In this document: positions 33,512 through 45,885 of the stretch, piece by piece
Position numbering within the stretch: the first letter of the stretch is position 1
Layout: each line of letters begins with the position of its first letter
Assembly: GCF_019320115.1 (NCBI RefSeq)
Contig: NC_089593.1
Span: 15,714,789-15,778,788, forward strand
Reading direction: 5' to 3'
DNA from: Miscanthus floridulus
Lineage: Eukaryota; Streptophyta; Magnoliopsida; Poales; Poaceae
Length of the DNA stretch: 64,000 nucleotides
Position numbers and translations under genes: made by a program
The notes under the pieces: generated by a model
What the model was told of the DNA's origin: nothing
Databases searched by the model: none
Seen by the model: only the letters and a program-made list of their open reading frames with translations

Positions 33512-33754
33512 CACTACTACAAAAATGATTCGTAGCAACGCCATCTTTTTTTTAGGGGTGGCTCTATATTGAGCCGCCCCTACAAATGGTGGCCAAATGA
33601 GCCGTCCCTATAAATCTATTTATAGGGGCTGCTGGTATTATGAGCCGCCCCTACAAATGATCTGATTTGTAACCAGCCGTCCCTACAAATCCCCTACAAA
33701 TAGACGCCGAATAATAAAAATTAAGCACTAAAATTTGATTTTTTTTAAACGACC

Positions 33755-34790
33755 TCGGATGGAGAAATGACCAAAATAAAAATTGTAGATCTCGAAAAGT
33801 TATGGAACTTTGTTGTTTACAACCTTTTCATTTAAAATCATTTACTACTTCAAAATGTTGTTTGAAATTTAATTTTGAAATTGTTGAATTCTGATTTCTC
33901 TTTTTAATATCTGGCTAAAACTTGTAACTAGTCTTTCTCCCTCATACTAACTTCAAATTTGATGATTTTTTTCCTAAAAAATTATAAAATCATGCGCTAT
34001 CAATTTATTGTGTTCTTACAACTATTATTTTATCCATCTTTTCATATGTCCGTGTTTTATCTATTTGAATTTTGAATTTTAAAAAATACCAACTTCAAAC
34101 ATCATTTTGGAATGCTAAACGATTTCAGCTGAAAAAGTCATGAACATAAACGTTATATAACTCATCAAGATCTATAACTTTTATTGTGGTCATTTTTTCA
34201 TCCGACATAGTGGTAGTAACATTGTTAATGTTACTACCACTATGTCGGATGAATAAATGACCAATATAAAAGTTGTAGATCTTGGAGAGTTATGAAACTT
34301 TGTAGTTGACAACTTTTTGATTTGAAATTATCTTGTCAAGGAAAACTTTATTTGAATTTCTAAAATTTGAAATTCAAATTTTGTAAACGACCTCAGATTG
34401 AGGAACTACCAAAATGAAAGTTGTAGATCTCAAAAAGTTATGAAACTTTGTAGCTGACAACATTTTGATTTGAAATCATCTTGTTAAGGAAAACTATGTT
34501 TGAATTTCCATAAATTTAAAATTTGAATTTTTTAAACAATATCAGATGGACAAACAGTAAAAAAAGTTGTAGATCTCAAAAAGTTATGAAACTTTGTAGT
34601 TGACAATTTTTTTCATTTGAAATCATCTTGTCATGAAAAACTACGTTTGAATTTTCTAAATTGGAAATTTAAATTTTGTAAATGACCTCGGATGGAGAAA
34701 CTATCAAAATGAAAGTTGGAGATCTCAAAAAGTTAGAAAACTTTGTAGTTGACAATTTTTTAATTTGATTTCATTTAGGGCTTCAAGCAA
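33755..34790. repeat. Inverted array of about 150-bp repeats with central palindrome
   Basis: The motif AAAGTTGTAGATCT...AGTTATGAAACTTTGTAG recurs about every 150 bp from 34260 to 34760, and in opposite orientation before 34190. The turning point is a perfect palindrome at about 34199-34255 (TTCATCCGACATAGTGGTAG, a 3-base loop, then its inverse). The same architecture occurs at 47590-47790 in the larger CACTA. Confidence 0.85.
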
Positions 34791-34864
34791 TTAATTTATG
34801 CTCAGTTTAGGATAATATGTGGGGAACCAAAATACGATATAGACATAAGTGTGTATTGGATAGA

Positions 34865-34902
34865 GTGGTTAGAGGAGGGACGGGTTCGAACCCCACAGCC
34901 GC
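34865..34902 (+). other. tRNA-like segment with perfect B box
   Basis: GGATAGAGTGGTTAGAGG followed 7 bases later by GGTTCGAACCC resembles the internal promoter of a tRNA or tRNA-derived SINE. No cloverleaf could be completed, so I do not call a tRNA gene. Confidence 0.35.
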
Positions 34903-35172
34903 ATAGCGCGTGATTTTACACGTAAAAATGCGCAACTTAAAAAAATTTCATATTTTTTTCAACCTGGATTCACGAATTTCTAAAAAATAATTTGTAGGGG
35001 CGACTCAGTATCTAGCCGATATCTAGCCGCCCCTACAAATATTCAACCGCACCTAAAAACCCGATTTGTAGGGGTGGACTTAAAGCCACCCTTCGTTCGG
35101 GACGGCTGACAAAACCACCCCTACAATAGGATCACCAGCCGCCCCTAAAATTTCCTGCTTGTAGTAGTGAAT

Positions 35173-35647
35173 GTAGATGAATGTGATGTCGATGATCTGA
35201 ACTGGGAACATGAATGCAGTATACAAATTAATCAATCCTCTCTACAACATAAAAACAATTTAAAAAAGAGTTGAATCCCATATGAAAGTACTGTTTTGCC
35301 CATTAGTTCAGAGCACAGCATATGAAATATATAGATACGTGCACTGAACTGAACATAAATGAATTTTCAGATCAAATTCATGAAGAAATTTCTCCCATCT
35401 ATCTTTCATTTAACCTACAGACATGCATATATCGAAATTTTACAAAGCCAAAGATGCAAAGTTTTTTTTTCAAAAACGTGCTTAGCACGTGTTTTCGTTA
35501 AGAGAAGTTAGAAAAATAGATACACGACACGAAGGGCACGGCGGCAAGTTGCGTTGGCATACAACGGGTTGAACACAGACACAAATCTTTGGCTTCAACA
35601 GTGGTGGTAGATGGTTGTACTAAGCGAGGAATTGCTCTTGCGAATAA
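35173..35647. other. Intergenic, no gene recognised
   Basis: AT-rich spacer between CACTA elements, without coding similarity. Confidence 0.4.
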
Positions 35648-35996
35648 GGGTGTGTTTAGTTTTCAAAAAAATTTTTTTTGCCTCCTACAGTAAAAGAGCA
35701 TGTTTGAACATATGTATGAAGTATTAAATGTAGACGAAAAAAAATAATTGCACAGTTCTCAGCAAAATCGCGAGACGAATCTTTTAAGCCTAATTAGTCC
35801 ATGAAAAGCCTTAAAGTGCTACAGTAACCCACATGTGCTAATGATTGATTAATTAGTATCATTAGATTCGTCTCGCAGTTTTCTGATGGGTTCTGTAATT
35901 TGTTTTTTTATTAGTATCAAAAAACCCCTCCCGACATCCTTCCGACACATCCGATGTAACACCCAAAAATTTTCACCTCCCCAACTAAACACACCC
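35648..35996. mobile_element. Tourist-like MITE, TSD TAA
   Basis: Ends GGGTGTGTTTAGTT and AACTAAACACACCC bound 349 bp, with TAA directly outside both (35645-35647 and 35997-35999). The interior carries the GAGACGAATCTTTTAAGCC palindrome shared with the copies at 1044 and 48627. Confidence 0.88.
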
Positions 35997-36460
35997 TAAG
36001 TGGGGAGCTGACGGCCTAAGCAGCAGCCGCGATCAGCGGTGCCAGGCTCCGAAATCCTGCAGCGATTCAGGAGTCGGCCTCACTACTACTGTCAGGATTT
36101 ATAGGGGCGGTTGGAAATGGTTTGTAGGAGCGGTTTCCCCAACCGCCCCTAAACAATCGTGTCTACAAATCATTGATTTGTAGGGGCGGTTTCCAAGCCG
36201 TCACTGCAAATCGATTTGTTGATGCGGCTGGTGTTATGAGCCGCCGCTACAAAAAGATTTGCAGGGGCGACTGATAACACTAGCCACCCCTACAATTTAA
36301 ATTTATAGGGGTGGCTGTGACACCAACCGTCCCTATAGTTTCTATTTGTAGGAGCGGTCAAATATAGAACCACCCCTGTAGTACCATTTTCCGCAAAAAA
36401 AAAATTAGATTTATAAATTCAAATCTGACCGGAATATATGTACATATATGATTCACAAGG

Positions 36461-39400
36461 TTTAACACCCTAAAAATTGCTCTTTTTGAAATAGGGTTAA
36501 AAAGATTTAATTTTGGATTTTTGTGCTCATTAAAACATAGAAAATAAAAATTTTTATGAAATTAAAATTTATTATAAGGTTTAGAAACATGCTGGTGCAT
36601 ACATGCTGCTGTATATTTATTTTTATGATGCTTGGGTTTGATCAATTTTTTTTAAAAAAAATTGAATTTAAGTTGAAATTGGGTTTGAAAAATAGAAAAG
36701 AAAAATTTTATTTATTCCTTTCCTTCCCATGGGCCGGCGTAGCAACCACGAGTCCGCGCGGCCAGTTTTCTTCTCCGCAGCCCAGCAAGCAGGCCGGCCC
36801 AGCAACGCGCGGACACCGTGTGGTCGCTCTCTCTCTTCCCTGTGACGCTGACGGCCCGGCCCCACATGTCAGCCACATCGTCTTCCACCTCGTGATCGTT
36901 TCCAAGCCGGACACGACCGTTGCCGCCGACTCCGTGCCGCTCATGCCTCCTCCCTTGCCTTGCGTCCGAAGCTGCTCCTGGCCATAAATACCGGGTGCCC
37001 GCGGCCGTGCCTTCCCATCCCAAGCTTTGAAGCTGCCTCGCCGACGTGGAGAATCTTTTGCCGCTCCTCGCGTCTAGGTTCGCAGGAAGACCCGGTGTCG
37101 CCATACCCGACGTACATAGCGCTCTGTCTCTATTCGCTCTGTGCTCCGTTGCTCGACGTACGTACACGTCTTTCCTGATCGCCATGGCTCGCTATGCTCT
37201 CCCTGCCAGAGCAGGAGAGGAAGCCAAGCGTTTGTTGCTTGCCGAGCCCTAAGGCCACCGCTAATCATCTGCTGCAATTCAATTCTGAAAGTTCCATCCC
37301 TCTACATGTACATCAAAGGCTGCTAGCAATAAGCATCGACACCATGGACACGACGGAACAAAGTTGTTCGCCGGCCAGTTCCAAAAAAGCCTGCACATAG
37401 TCTTATGTGTTCTGTCACCGCCCGAGCTTCTCTGCAAAGACGGACGCCCAAGCCTAACCGAAGCCCCTGCTGCCGATCTGGTGCCCGGTGCCATGACATC
37501 TACAAGTCACGAGTCATCAACATCATTGATCCACCAGCTGACGGGCACACCTACGTGAAGAGTCGTTCGTCCATCGTCGGGCATGCAGCGCAAGCTCCAT
37601 CAAGCTGCCGAGAATCACCAACAGGAGCTCGCCGAGCCGCCTGACGGACGTTGCATCTGCTGCTATAGTTCTTTGCAACTGGTGCCATGTCTAGCGTGCA
37701 GAGGACGCCTATGTTCAATGGTCAGCCCAGCCTTCCTTGCCCCATTATTTTATTAGCCGTAAATACTATCAATGTCGTGCTTGCGTCATTTAGATGTAAT
37801 CCAGCAGCGATAATGGCCCCGTTCGGCTTACCCCATATTCGACTTATTCGGCTTATTTTTTCAGCCAGAACAGTGTTTTTCTCTCACAACAATTCAACAA
37901 GAACAATGTTTTTCAGCCAGTTTCAGCCAAGTTTTAGACCAGCGAACGAGGCCAATCATGTCACATGTTTTCTGAGTTTTACAAATAAAATACTAAATTA
38001 ATCAGTGTCCATGCTACCAGTTTTCTAAATGTATAGCAAACATAGGTTCTACACCACGGTCTTTCATAAGCAAATATTAATATGCTTAAGTGCTAACAAA
38101 AAAATGTTTTAAATTTGCTTAGCTCAAACATGCATTACATATAATTCGAACAGATATTCTCATGTGTTCTTTTATCTTTGCGAATTTAAAGTTTGATTTA
38201 ACTTAAATTATTCTGCCATATTTATTAATAAGATATGACTAGTCATTACTCGACTTTTGAATTAAAAGATGATTTGACTAATCTGAATTAATATACTTCA
38301 CATGGCTTTTGCTTAACTAAAATAAATCAAGCTTACATTTATTTATTTTATAAAGTGATGAATCTTTTTGTAGCCGTTTTTCTCACCATAGCTTCGATTA
38401 GCGTGCTTTTTGTGTCTGGGTGCTTGTAACAACACGTAGATTAGTTTTCAAATATTTTATTGATTGGTGTACTGTTCTAATATAGATGTAATTTTATGCT
38501 ATGCATGTATGTGTATGGATGTTTGTGTGTTGTCGTCCAGTCGGTGAGCTATACGTGATGAATCAAGAAGCAGATCTTTGAAGTTTTGGACTAGAAGAAG
38601 ATCAGAGTTTAAGGCAAGTATAGCATATGGATTTTTCTTGTTGTCCTATACGTCTTTAATCATTTAATTCATGCTGCATGTGTCTACCTTGACTACCACT
38701 AAGGATATCCTAGTCTTTTAGTACTTGTACCTTGATACCTCTGGGTTATTACATTGGGTAGCTTTGCTAGTGCTCAACTAAAGTCATGATCTTCTAACTT
38801 GACTAATGGTATATGCAATAAACTGTTTAAAACATGCTTTTAAGCAACATGGAATAAGGGGGCTAGAGCATTGGGCTATTTTTATGGTGCTCTAGATTCC
38901 TCTCCCTAAGGACTTATTTGTAAGTGATTATCCGGGACTTACAGTACAACTGTGAGGGCTACATGGCTCTGGCTTTAGCTCAGTATGAGGATACCTTTTG
39001 TAGCTTGTTAGTGGTTATCCTTTATTGGCGTAAGAATGGCTTGTCCGAATCGGATATAGTGCGGCCTATGTCCCCTTGTGTATAGGCTGCGCGTCATTGT
39101 GCCATCGAGAAGGGGGGGCTCTATATCTGTGTTGCCGAGTGAATCTAATGGCCCTAACTTGTTAGACGAACCTTTGAAAGGCTTCATAGTGAACCCTGTC
39201 GACCTTCCTTGGAAGTGGGTCAAGAGATTAGCTACCTCGGACGAAAGAGGTAAATCACGACTCACAGTGAAAGTGTACAACTTCTACAGAGTATAAAACT
39301 GGTATATCAGCCGTACATCACGGTCACAAGTGGCCATTGGAACATTTATGGAATAGATGATCATTAATGGTTAATGATGATGAACACTAATGATACTAAT

Positions 39401-39907
39401 GATAAAGATGCTCACTAATGAATACTATTTATACTATTCATTATTCATGTTTACGTGATCATGTGTTTATGGGCTTATGATAACTTTGTTGCCACCCTAT
39501 TGCTAAAATCATGACTCAATAAAAGCTAATCGTGGTTAAACTAGTGTCAGCCTTTTGAGCCTCATGAACTCCATGTTATATTTATTGAGTACGACATGTA
39601 CTTACGCTTGCTTTATTTTTCAATTATTTGGATAAAAATTCCGTATGGGTACCAGATTGCTAGAGTTTGGAGGAATTAGATTTGTGATCAACCACTCAGT
39701 TGTCCCTATGGAATTGGAGTTTTCACCTGAAGATCGGAGTTGTCTTTCCATTGTCTATACTATGAGGTTGTATTCTTTATACTAATACGCTATGTAATAA
39801 GCATTGTCTTATGATATTACCCTTATTTGTAGCTATATGTGAGATTTGACTTCCTGGGCTCATATATGGTGTGTATCTGGTTTTGTTTCTTAAAACCGGG
39901 TGCTACA
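36461..39907 (+). mobile_element. Solo LTR, Ty3/gypsy (Del/Tekay-like), TSD CAAGG
   Basis: Begins TTTAACACCC and ends GGGTGCTACA, imperfect inverse ends of a TGTAACACCC-type LTR. CAAGG occurs directly on both sides (36456-36460 and 39908-39912). At 3447 bp with no internal domain it is a solo LTR left by recombination. A GC-rich part near 36960-37250 with CCATAAATACC at about 36982 probably holds the LTR promoter. Small ORFs within it are not supported as genes. Confidence 0.88.
37815..37953. mobile_element. GGCCCCGTTCGGCTT MITE, TSD AAT, nested in the solo LTR
   Basis: Ends GGCCCCGTTCGGCTT and AGCGAACGAGGCC enclose 139 bp, flanked by AAT on both sides (37812-37814 and 37954-37956). It is the same family as 14381-14509. 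It is nested in an LTR that is nested in a CACTA. Confidence 0.85.
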
Positions 39908-40739
39908 CAAGGCCATTATATCAACAGCTAATTCACAAGAAGATATATACATATACATATATAATGCACAAGAACATTATATCCAATAAGACTACAAGTC
40001 CAAATCACAAGAACAAATATAATTCATCATTACATTCACATAATCCATAAGTCGAACCGTTCCACAAGTCTGATAACATTACCAATGTCACATTCTATTT
40101 ATAAGTCCAATCAACAGCCTAAGCCTAGCCTTTCCCACTCATGAATATGTTGGTACTGAGGATTCCTACCTAATTTGGTCGCTCAGTCATGGTAAATGCC
40201 TCTAACGTGTACAATCTGGTCCATTATGAAGTTGCAAAGGTCACCGACGAGTTCCAAGAGGTTATCATCTTTGTGTGGATCATTTCTCACACCTTTCTCA
40301 TCTTGCCACTACAAGACAACAAGTTTAGGCATATCTAAAAACAGAGGGCATATCGAAAGACAGTGGGCATATATGAAAACAACGAGCATATATAAAAACA
40401 GTGAGCATATAAAGAGGTTGAAGAGGTTCAAACTTACCCTACAGAGGTGTCTCCTACAGGTAGTGGTGTTACTCATCATACTGCATACGTAGTATCCATA
40501 ATGTAAACTCCCGGGCTTCTGCTTGGGGCACTATGTGTTTCGCATATAAAAATGTTAAGTAATGCTTTTGACAGCAATGTAATAGAGTACTTAAGTAAGT
40601 TACACTTACCGCACATAGTGTTTTGAGACATAGGTTATGCTTCCTTTCTAGATCATGCGTCTCTTTGTGAGTCTGAACATAGTACCTGTATGCCCTGTTC
40701 GAATGCATTTAACAAATGCAACTTGTTAATATCCAAAAG

Positions 40740-42300
40740 TGAACGTTAATGGTATATAAGACGATTGTCGATATGTATACGTCTTGAGAATCGATATGAA
40801 GTCTTTGTATGTTGCGGGGTCCTTATCTATTGAATCAAAGACCCATGCCATGCCCATCCCGACATCGACGCCTATACAAATCTAGTGGCGGCTGCATGAA
40901 TTTAATCATAGAAACTGATAAGCTCTTTTGCATCCAACAAAACAATGTTTATTGTTAAAGTTTTAAGTCTATAGTTGGACTTACTCGAAGTTGTATGGCA
41001 GCCATATAACTTGGTTATTTTGGAATTATTTAAAAGCTAGGGCTATGTACGCCGTTGTCTTAAGGGCCGCCCCCCTTATTTTCTTGTTCCAGATTTCCTT
41101 TTTCTCCTCAATGGTATTTCCAGCAGCTAGCTCTTTGCCATCCAGTGACCATTCTTTGGCGTAATTGAAGTTTGGTTGTGCTATACATCGAGGGTCTACG
41201 TACCCCGATCGCACACTTGGCATTTGTTTTGAAATGTGCACTTGCATTCTACAAATGACACAGTGGGTTAGTTACAACAAAATCCAAAGAATCATATTAC
41301 ATCAAGACGACAAGGACTTACAGGCACCACGTGCGAACTAGATTCATTTCCTTTTCTCCGAGGTGAAACATTATCCGGATGTCATTGAAGTCAAAGGCAA
41401 TTACCCCATCTGGGCCTCCAAATGTGTTGACAGGGAAGCGTGCTTGTATGATTTGTATTTTCGTCTAGAGAGCACGCAAGTACCAATCATGGAACCTTTT
41501 TATTCCAAGTGGTAGGTGCTAGAAGTCCCAGTTTGGTAGGAAGGGCTTGTCTCTTTCATAGGTTTTCGGGCAATCCTTTGACCATTTGGTGTCATCAACA
41601 TTTGGATACCTCTTTGTCGGTTTTTGGATGCGGCTGAGGGCCTCCTCGGATGGTGGGACTTCTTTGACTTGGTTCTCAGGCTTGAACTGGTCATGTGCAT
41701 ACCACTTACACGTCGACGTGATGTCTTTTATCGATGTATAAATTGGCCTTATGGTGATTGGAATCTATTGTCGATTTTCTGGCTCCTTGCGGGGCACCCT
41801 CTTGTACATGAACTTCTTTTGGAGGCACATGCTCACTAGGAGGCCCTTGCTCGTTACAAGCGGAGAAGGCTATGACATCTCAGGCATGTGCTCGCTAGGA
41901 GGCGAGGAAGAGTACGACATAGGTTGTGGCATCTCATGCACGTGCTCGCTAGGAGGCAGGGAAGAATATGGCATCTCATGCAAGTGGTGGTCATGAGACG
42001 GTAAAAGTATCTCCCCCTCCACAAAAAGTCCCTCCAAACGTTGAATAGGCGGTGAAGAAGCAGTCAATACAATGTCCCATTTGTGCTAGAGGATGAACTA
42101 GTTCATTACTTCTCCGAGTAACATTAGTCCCTCGGGAGTTGGGTGGTCTATCTTCCATTGCATGAACTCGGGCTTCACAGAATGCACCTCGACCCTAGTG
42201 TAGTCTGGCGGGATCTTATTATTGTGATGCAAGCCGCCAGGAGCAGGGGCAGAGGCAGGAATAATTTCTAGGTGTGGTGGGTTTATAAAGGTCAAACATG
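40740..42300 (-). pseudogene. CACTA-encoded gene remnant, Ulp1-protease-like C-terminal part
   Basis: Minus-strand pieces at 42098-42295, 41870-42067, 41500-41700 and 41026-41247 are separated by stops and introns. The last ends in IALAFK and, after a stop, continues QVIWLPYNFE. The next exon near 40905 reads ICIGVDVGMGMAWVFDSIDK and DPATYKDFISIL. This order resembles the Ulp1/C48-like region (PYNF..HWIL, ..VxDSL) found in many CACTA and MULE proteins. The 41870-41990 piece has a short internal repeat (SSLPPSEHVHEMP). Several stop codons make it non-functional. Confidence 0.6.
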
Positions 42301-42921
42301 TATAATATAACTATCAATTATGCAAGGATCCATTAGAACATTATTGAAATATGTATATTACTATGTGATCATATAATCCAAAAGTAAAGCATTGGCACAT
42401 AAAATACCTCACTAAATAAATCTTGTTGTTGGAAATACATACCCATTGTGTAGTTGAAGCAGTTGTAGACTTGACGTTGCTGGCGCTAGGTGGATCGGAG
42501 GCACAGAGCCATAGCCACTATCAGTGGCATGGCAGACTAGCCACGTTGAACTCACATCGCCATCCGCCGGCCACCATGTTGAGTTCTTGGCTTCTCGTGC
42601 CGATGCCACCATCCACTGTCTAGGAACCACCGCGTTGATCGATCAGATCAAAATACGAAGAGGAAGAATCGAAGAGATGCAAGTAGACGAGGACTAGGCT
42701 AGCTTCCCTTTCCCTCTATGCCTTCTGCTAATCGATGCCCCGAGGCCCATCAAGCTAGCAGAGGTGGAGCCCATCAGGCCTATCTAGCTTTCCTCCATAT
42801 GAGTGTATGACCATGTCATGTACATATGTGTATGTATTTCAAATATAGTACATATATTCAATATTTTTTATTTTTTTAGGTATGGCGGCCACCAAGGCTC
42901 GCCAGATACCTACCTCCGCCA

Positions 42922-44470
42922 CTAGCCAGGAGGATGTGCCACACCCTTTGCCACCTCCATTGTAGTGTTTTGTCTGCCGATGACAACCACCAAGGTACAA
43001 CTAGTTGGTTCCCATATGCGATCGACGGGGGTTGTAGCTGTAGTGGAACCTTGGCTACTAGGAACCAACAACGCCATTACTGTCCTTGACTCTGAAGATA
43101 GTCCTTGCTCCTCTAGCGCCTTCGCAACTAGAGCCTTCATGGTGAGCTCAAGATTAGACTCTCGTCTCTGCCATGTTTCTTGTACATGTGTTGGTCCTCT
43201 TCGAATCCATGCTTCTAGGTCGTTCTTTTCCCTAGCCCCCTGGTGTGGCATGCGTGCTCGAGGTTTCCCAAGGCAAGGCTAAGCTTGTCCCTCTCTCTAG
43301 AAGGCTTGAATGAGCCCTTCTGCTTGTCTTCAGCATATTTTAGTATCTTTGATACTGCCTGTTTCGTCTCCGGGTTATTAAACTTAAGCCCACTAGATGC
43401 TTCTATACTAGTACTCCTCCCAAGAATCCAGTTCCTTCAGCGCACCTTCAACCCACTCAAGTCGAATGACCCGGATGTGGCAGCCTCTTCCTCCATCTTC
43501 CTAAACTACTCTTCCTTGCCATATTAGCCACTAGGACCAAGATGATGGTGATGTTGGTTCTTCTTCGCCAGCTCGGTGTTACGGGCATTGAGGGCCAATG
43601 CTGCCGGTGAAGTCTTCTGAGCCACAAGGTTCACCCACTGACTAGGAGTTATGTGGCCAAACTCGTTGAAGGGAGTCAACCCCTTTTGGATATAGTTCTT
43701 GTTGAGGTCTGACTTCCAACATCAGAATGACTCTCTCATTATTTTCATAGCTTGACGTTTTACCAGTTGATGGCTTCCCTTTGGAAACCAGAAATTGACC
43801 ATCAGGAACTTCTCCCATAGCTCTCTATTTGTCTCATCTAGTACTTTTTTCTAGCTGATGATAGCTGGGTTCAACTGATCTCTTACTAGGGCCCCAATCG
43901 CATTATAGAATCGTCCTCTGAGTTGCTTCAGCTGACAGATCTCCCCTGCTAGCCCGGCCTCTGTGATCACATAGCATGCGTTATCTAGATATTGGTTGTT
44001 TTTTCTATCCCCCCATTTCCTCTTCGGCTTGGTACCTGAGTTCATGGCCATGGCTTGGGGTTGTGGAGCAGAGGTGGCAATGTCCAACTCTGTGGCTATT
44101 GCCTCTGATCTCTCTTCCACTGCTCTATCTTGTCCGACGAGATGTCACAGATGTCGATGTCATATTTTTTGAGTTTTAGGATGGGCCTATATATACGAGA
44201 GGTCAAAGTGTTAGTAATTGTAACACAATCAAAGCATTAGCAAAATTTGCAAAGCTTTATCCCTACCACCTCGTTCAGGTCAAAATCCTTGTCTAGCTCC
44301 TCCTTCGTTGGCTTTCATATGACTTCATGTGGGAAAGGATCCTTGGGACTTTTATATGCCTCTTCTGAATCCTCATCATCGTCATCTTCATCATCATCTT
44401 CTTCTTTGTCATCGCCTCCAGCAGCCTCTCCTGCTCTTCCCTCTTCTCCCTCTTCCTCGTCGGACTGATC
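42922..44470 (-). pseudogene. CACTA TNP1/Transposase_24-like gene, broken
   Basis: On the minus strand an acidic segment (44247-44468; EEDDDEDSEEAYKSPKDP) leads into 44120-43851 (KPKRKWGDRKNNQYLDNACY, LRGRFYNAIGALVRDQ). After an in-frame TAG at about 43856 it continues KKVLDETNRELWEKF, WVNLVAQKTSPAALALNA and LAKKNQHHHHLGPSGY, the core of plant En/Spm Transposase_24 proteins. Further stops follow. The tail at 43251-42922 (AWIRRGPTHVQETWQRRE) completes the family pattern. Confidence 0.75.
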
Positions 44471-45154
44471 CTGAGTAAACATCTCTGCTAGACCCTTGTC
44501 TAGCTCATTGTTGAACTGTTCCTGAGTAATGTGCTATGGTTCTGGCTCTTCAAAGATTAGCCTATGCTCAGGGCTTGGAGTTGCACTATCTCTTGTCCAT
44601 TACATTTTGTGTTTTGTTCTAATAGAACCAAGAAAGTTGACTTTAGATATGCTAGAAGATCTAAAAACAATAATAGATAAAAAATGAGTAGTAGCAGTAG
44701 TAGATGCCTTAGAAACATGTCAATTATCATTTGATCAAGAACTTGGAGCATCATGGCATCATAAAAGACAAGGTCGTATAGTAGTAGTAGTGGTAGAGGC
44801 CTCAAAAACATGTCAAACATCATTTAATCAAGAACTTGTAGCATAAAGACATCATAAACATAGTGAGCATATAGAAAAAGACAGTAGGGGCGGTGGATAA
44901 TGATGCCAAGTTCCTCATAAGTTTATGATCATCAGCTCATATTCTAGACAATTTCTAGAGTTGGACAATTTCATCATTGGCAAAACAAAGGAGATGAGAT
45001 GAGAGTTTGCTAAAAAAAAGCAGCTACTTGTTCCCAAAAAAATAGCAGCTGCTACCAAACATAGAGGAGTGGTGAAGTAGAAGTAGTAGTAGAGGAGAGG
45101 TGAGGAGGCCAAACAAAAACAGTGAGCATATATAAACACAGTAGTATTAGTAGG

Positions 45155-45400
45155 GTAGTAGCAGTAGGAGGAGGAGTTGGAGTAGTAGTAGGAGTAGAAG
45201 TAGTAGGAGAGGAGAGTAGTGGTAGAAATAGTAGAAGTAGGAGTAGTAGAAGAGGAGAGGAGAGTAGTAGTAGAAGTAGGAGTAGGAGAGGAGAGTAGTA
45301 GTAGAAGTAGGAGTAGTAGGAGAGGAGAGGAGATTAATAGTAGAAGTGTAGTAGGAGAGGAGAGGAGAGAAGTAGAAGTAGGAGAGGAGGCTCAACAAAG
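45155..45400. repeat. Purine-rich GTAGTAGGAGAGGAG microsatellite-like tract
   Basis: About 245 bp of irregular GTA, GGA and GAG trinucleotide repeats lie inside the large CACTA. Long ORFs of Tyr/Leu/Ser or Glu/Val/Arg across it reflect the repeat only. Confidence 0.95.
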
Positions 45401-45430
45401 CAGTTGCTGCCTGTCAAAAGGAGCATATAT

Positions 45431-45885
45431 AAACTGACTAGGAACTTGTAAAATCTATAACTCTTAAATTAGAAGGCCTAAAATCATGAAATTGTAGGAC
45501 AAGCAATACATGGAAGTTAGCTACAACTTTTGTATACAACATATTCACAGAAAACATGATTAGCATGATGAAAAGCATCATCAATCAGATCTATATAGAA
45601 AATAAAACAGAAACTGACTGGGAACATGCAAAATCTATAACTCTTAAATTAGCAAGCCTAAAATCATGAAATTCTAGTACAAGCAATACATGGAAGTTAG
45701 CTACAACTTTTGTATACAACATATTCATATAAACATGATTAGCATGATGAAAAGCATCATCAATCAGATCTGTATAGAAAGTAAAACAGAAACTGACTGG
45801 GAACTTGCAAAATCTATAACTCTTAAATTAGCAGGCCTAAAATCTTGAAATTCTAAGATAAGCAATATATGGAAGTTAGCCACTT
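45431..45885. repeat. Tandem repeat, about 180-bp unit, 2.5 copies
   Basis: Units start AAACTGACT.GGAACTTG at 45431, 45611 and 45790. Each contains AAATCTATAACTCTTAAATT and GATTAGCATGATGAAAAGC. The last copy is partial. It lies within the large CACTA upstream of its gene. Confidence 0.93.

Larger units (their letters stand above)
33512..35169. mobile_element. Short CACTA element, GTAGGGGCGGCT type, TSD AAT
   Basis: Ends CACTACTACAAAAATGATTC and, inverted, CACTACTACAAGCAGGAAAT are flanked by AAT on both sides (33509-33511 and 35170-35172). Subterminal repeats AGGGGCGGCT/AGCCGCCCCTAC are present at both ends. The 1.66-kb interior has no transposase and is built from AAAGTTGTAGATCT-type repeats, so it is non-autonomous. 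Confidence 0.92.

Noticed and set aside
34865..34902. tRNA gene
   Set aside because: Box B is perfect but the boxes are too close and no acceptor stem or anticodon arm can be drawn.
36556..37644. Several ORFs suggesting a gene inside 36.5-37.7 kb
   Set aside because: They lie in the promoter-like part of a 3.4-kb solo LTR and none shows a domain; overlapping frames have similar openness.
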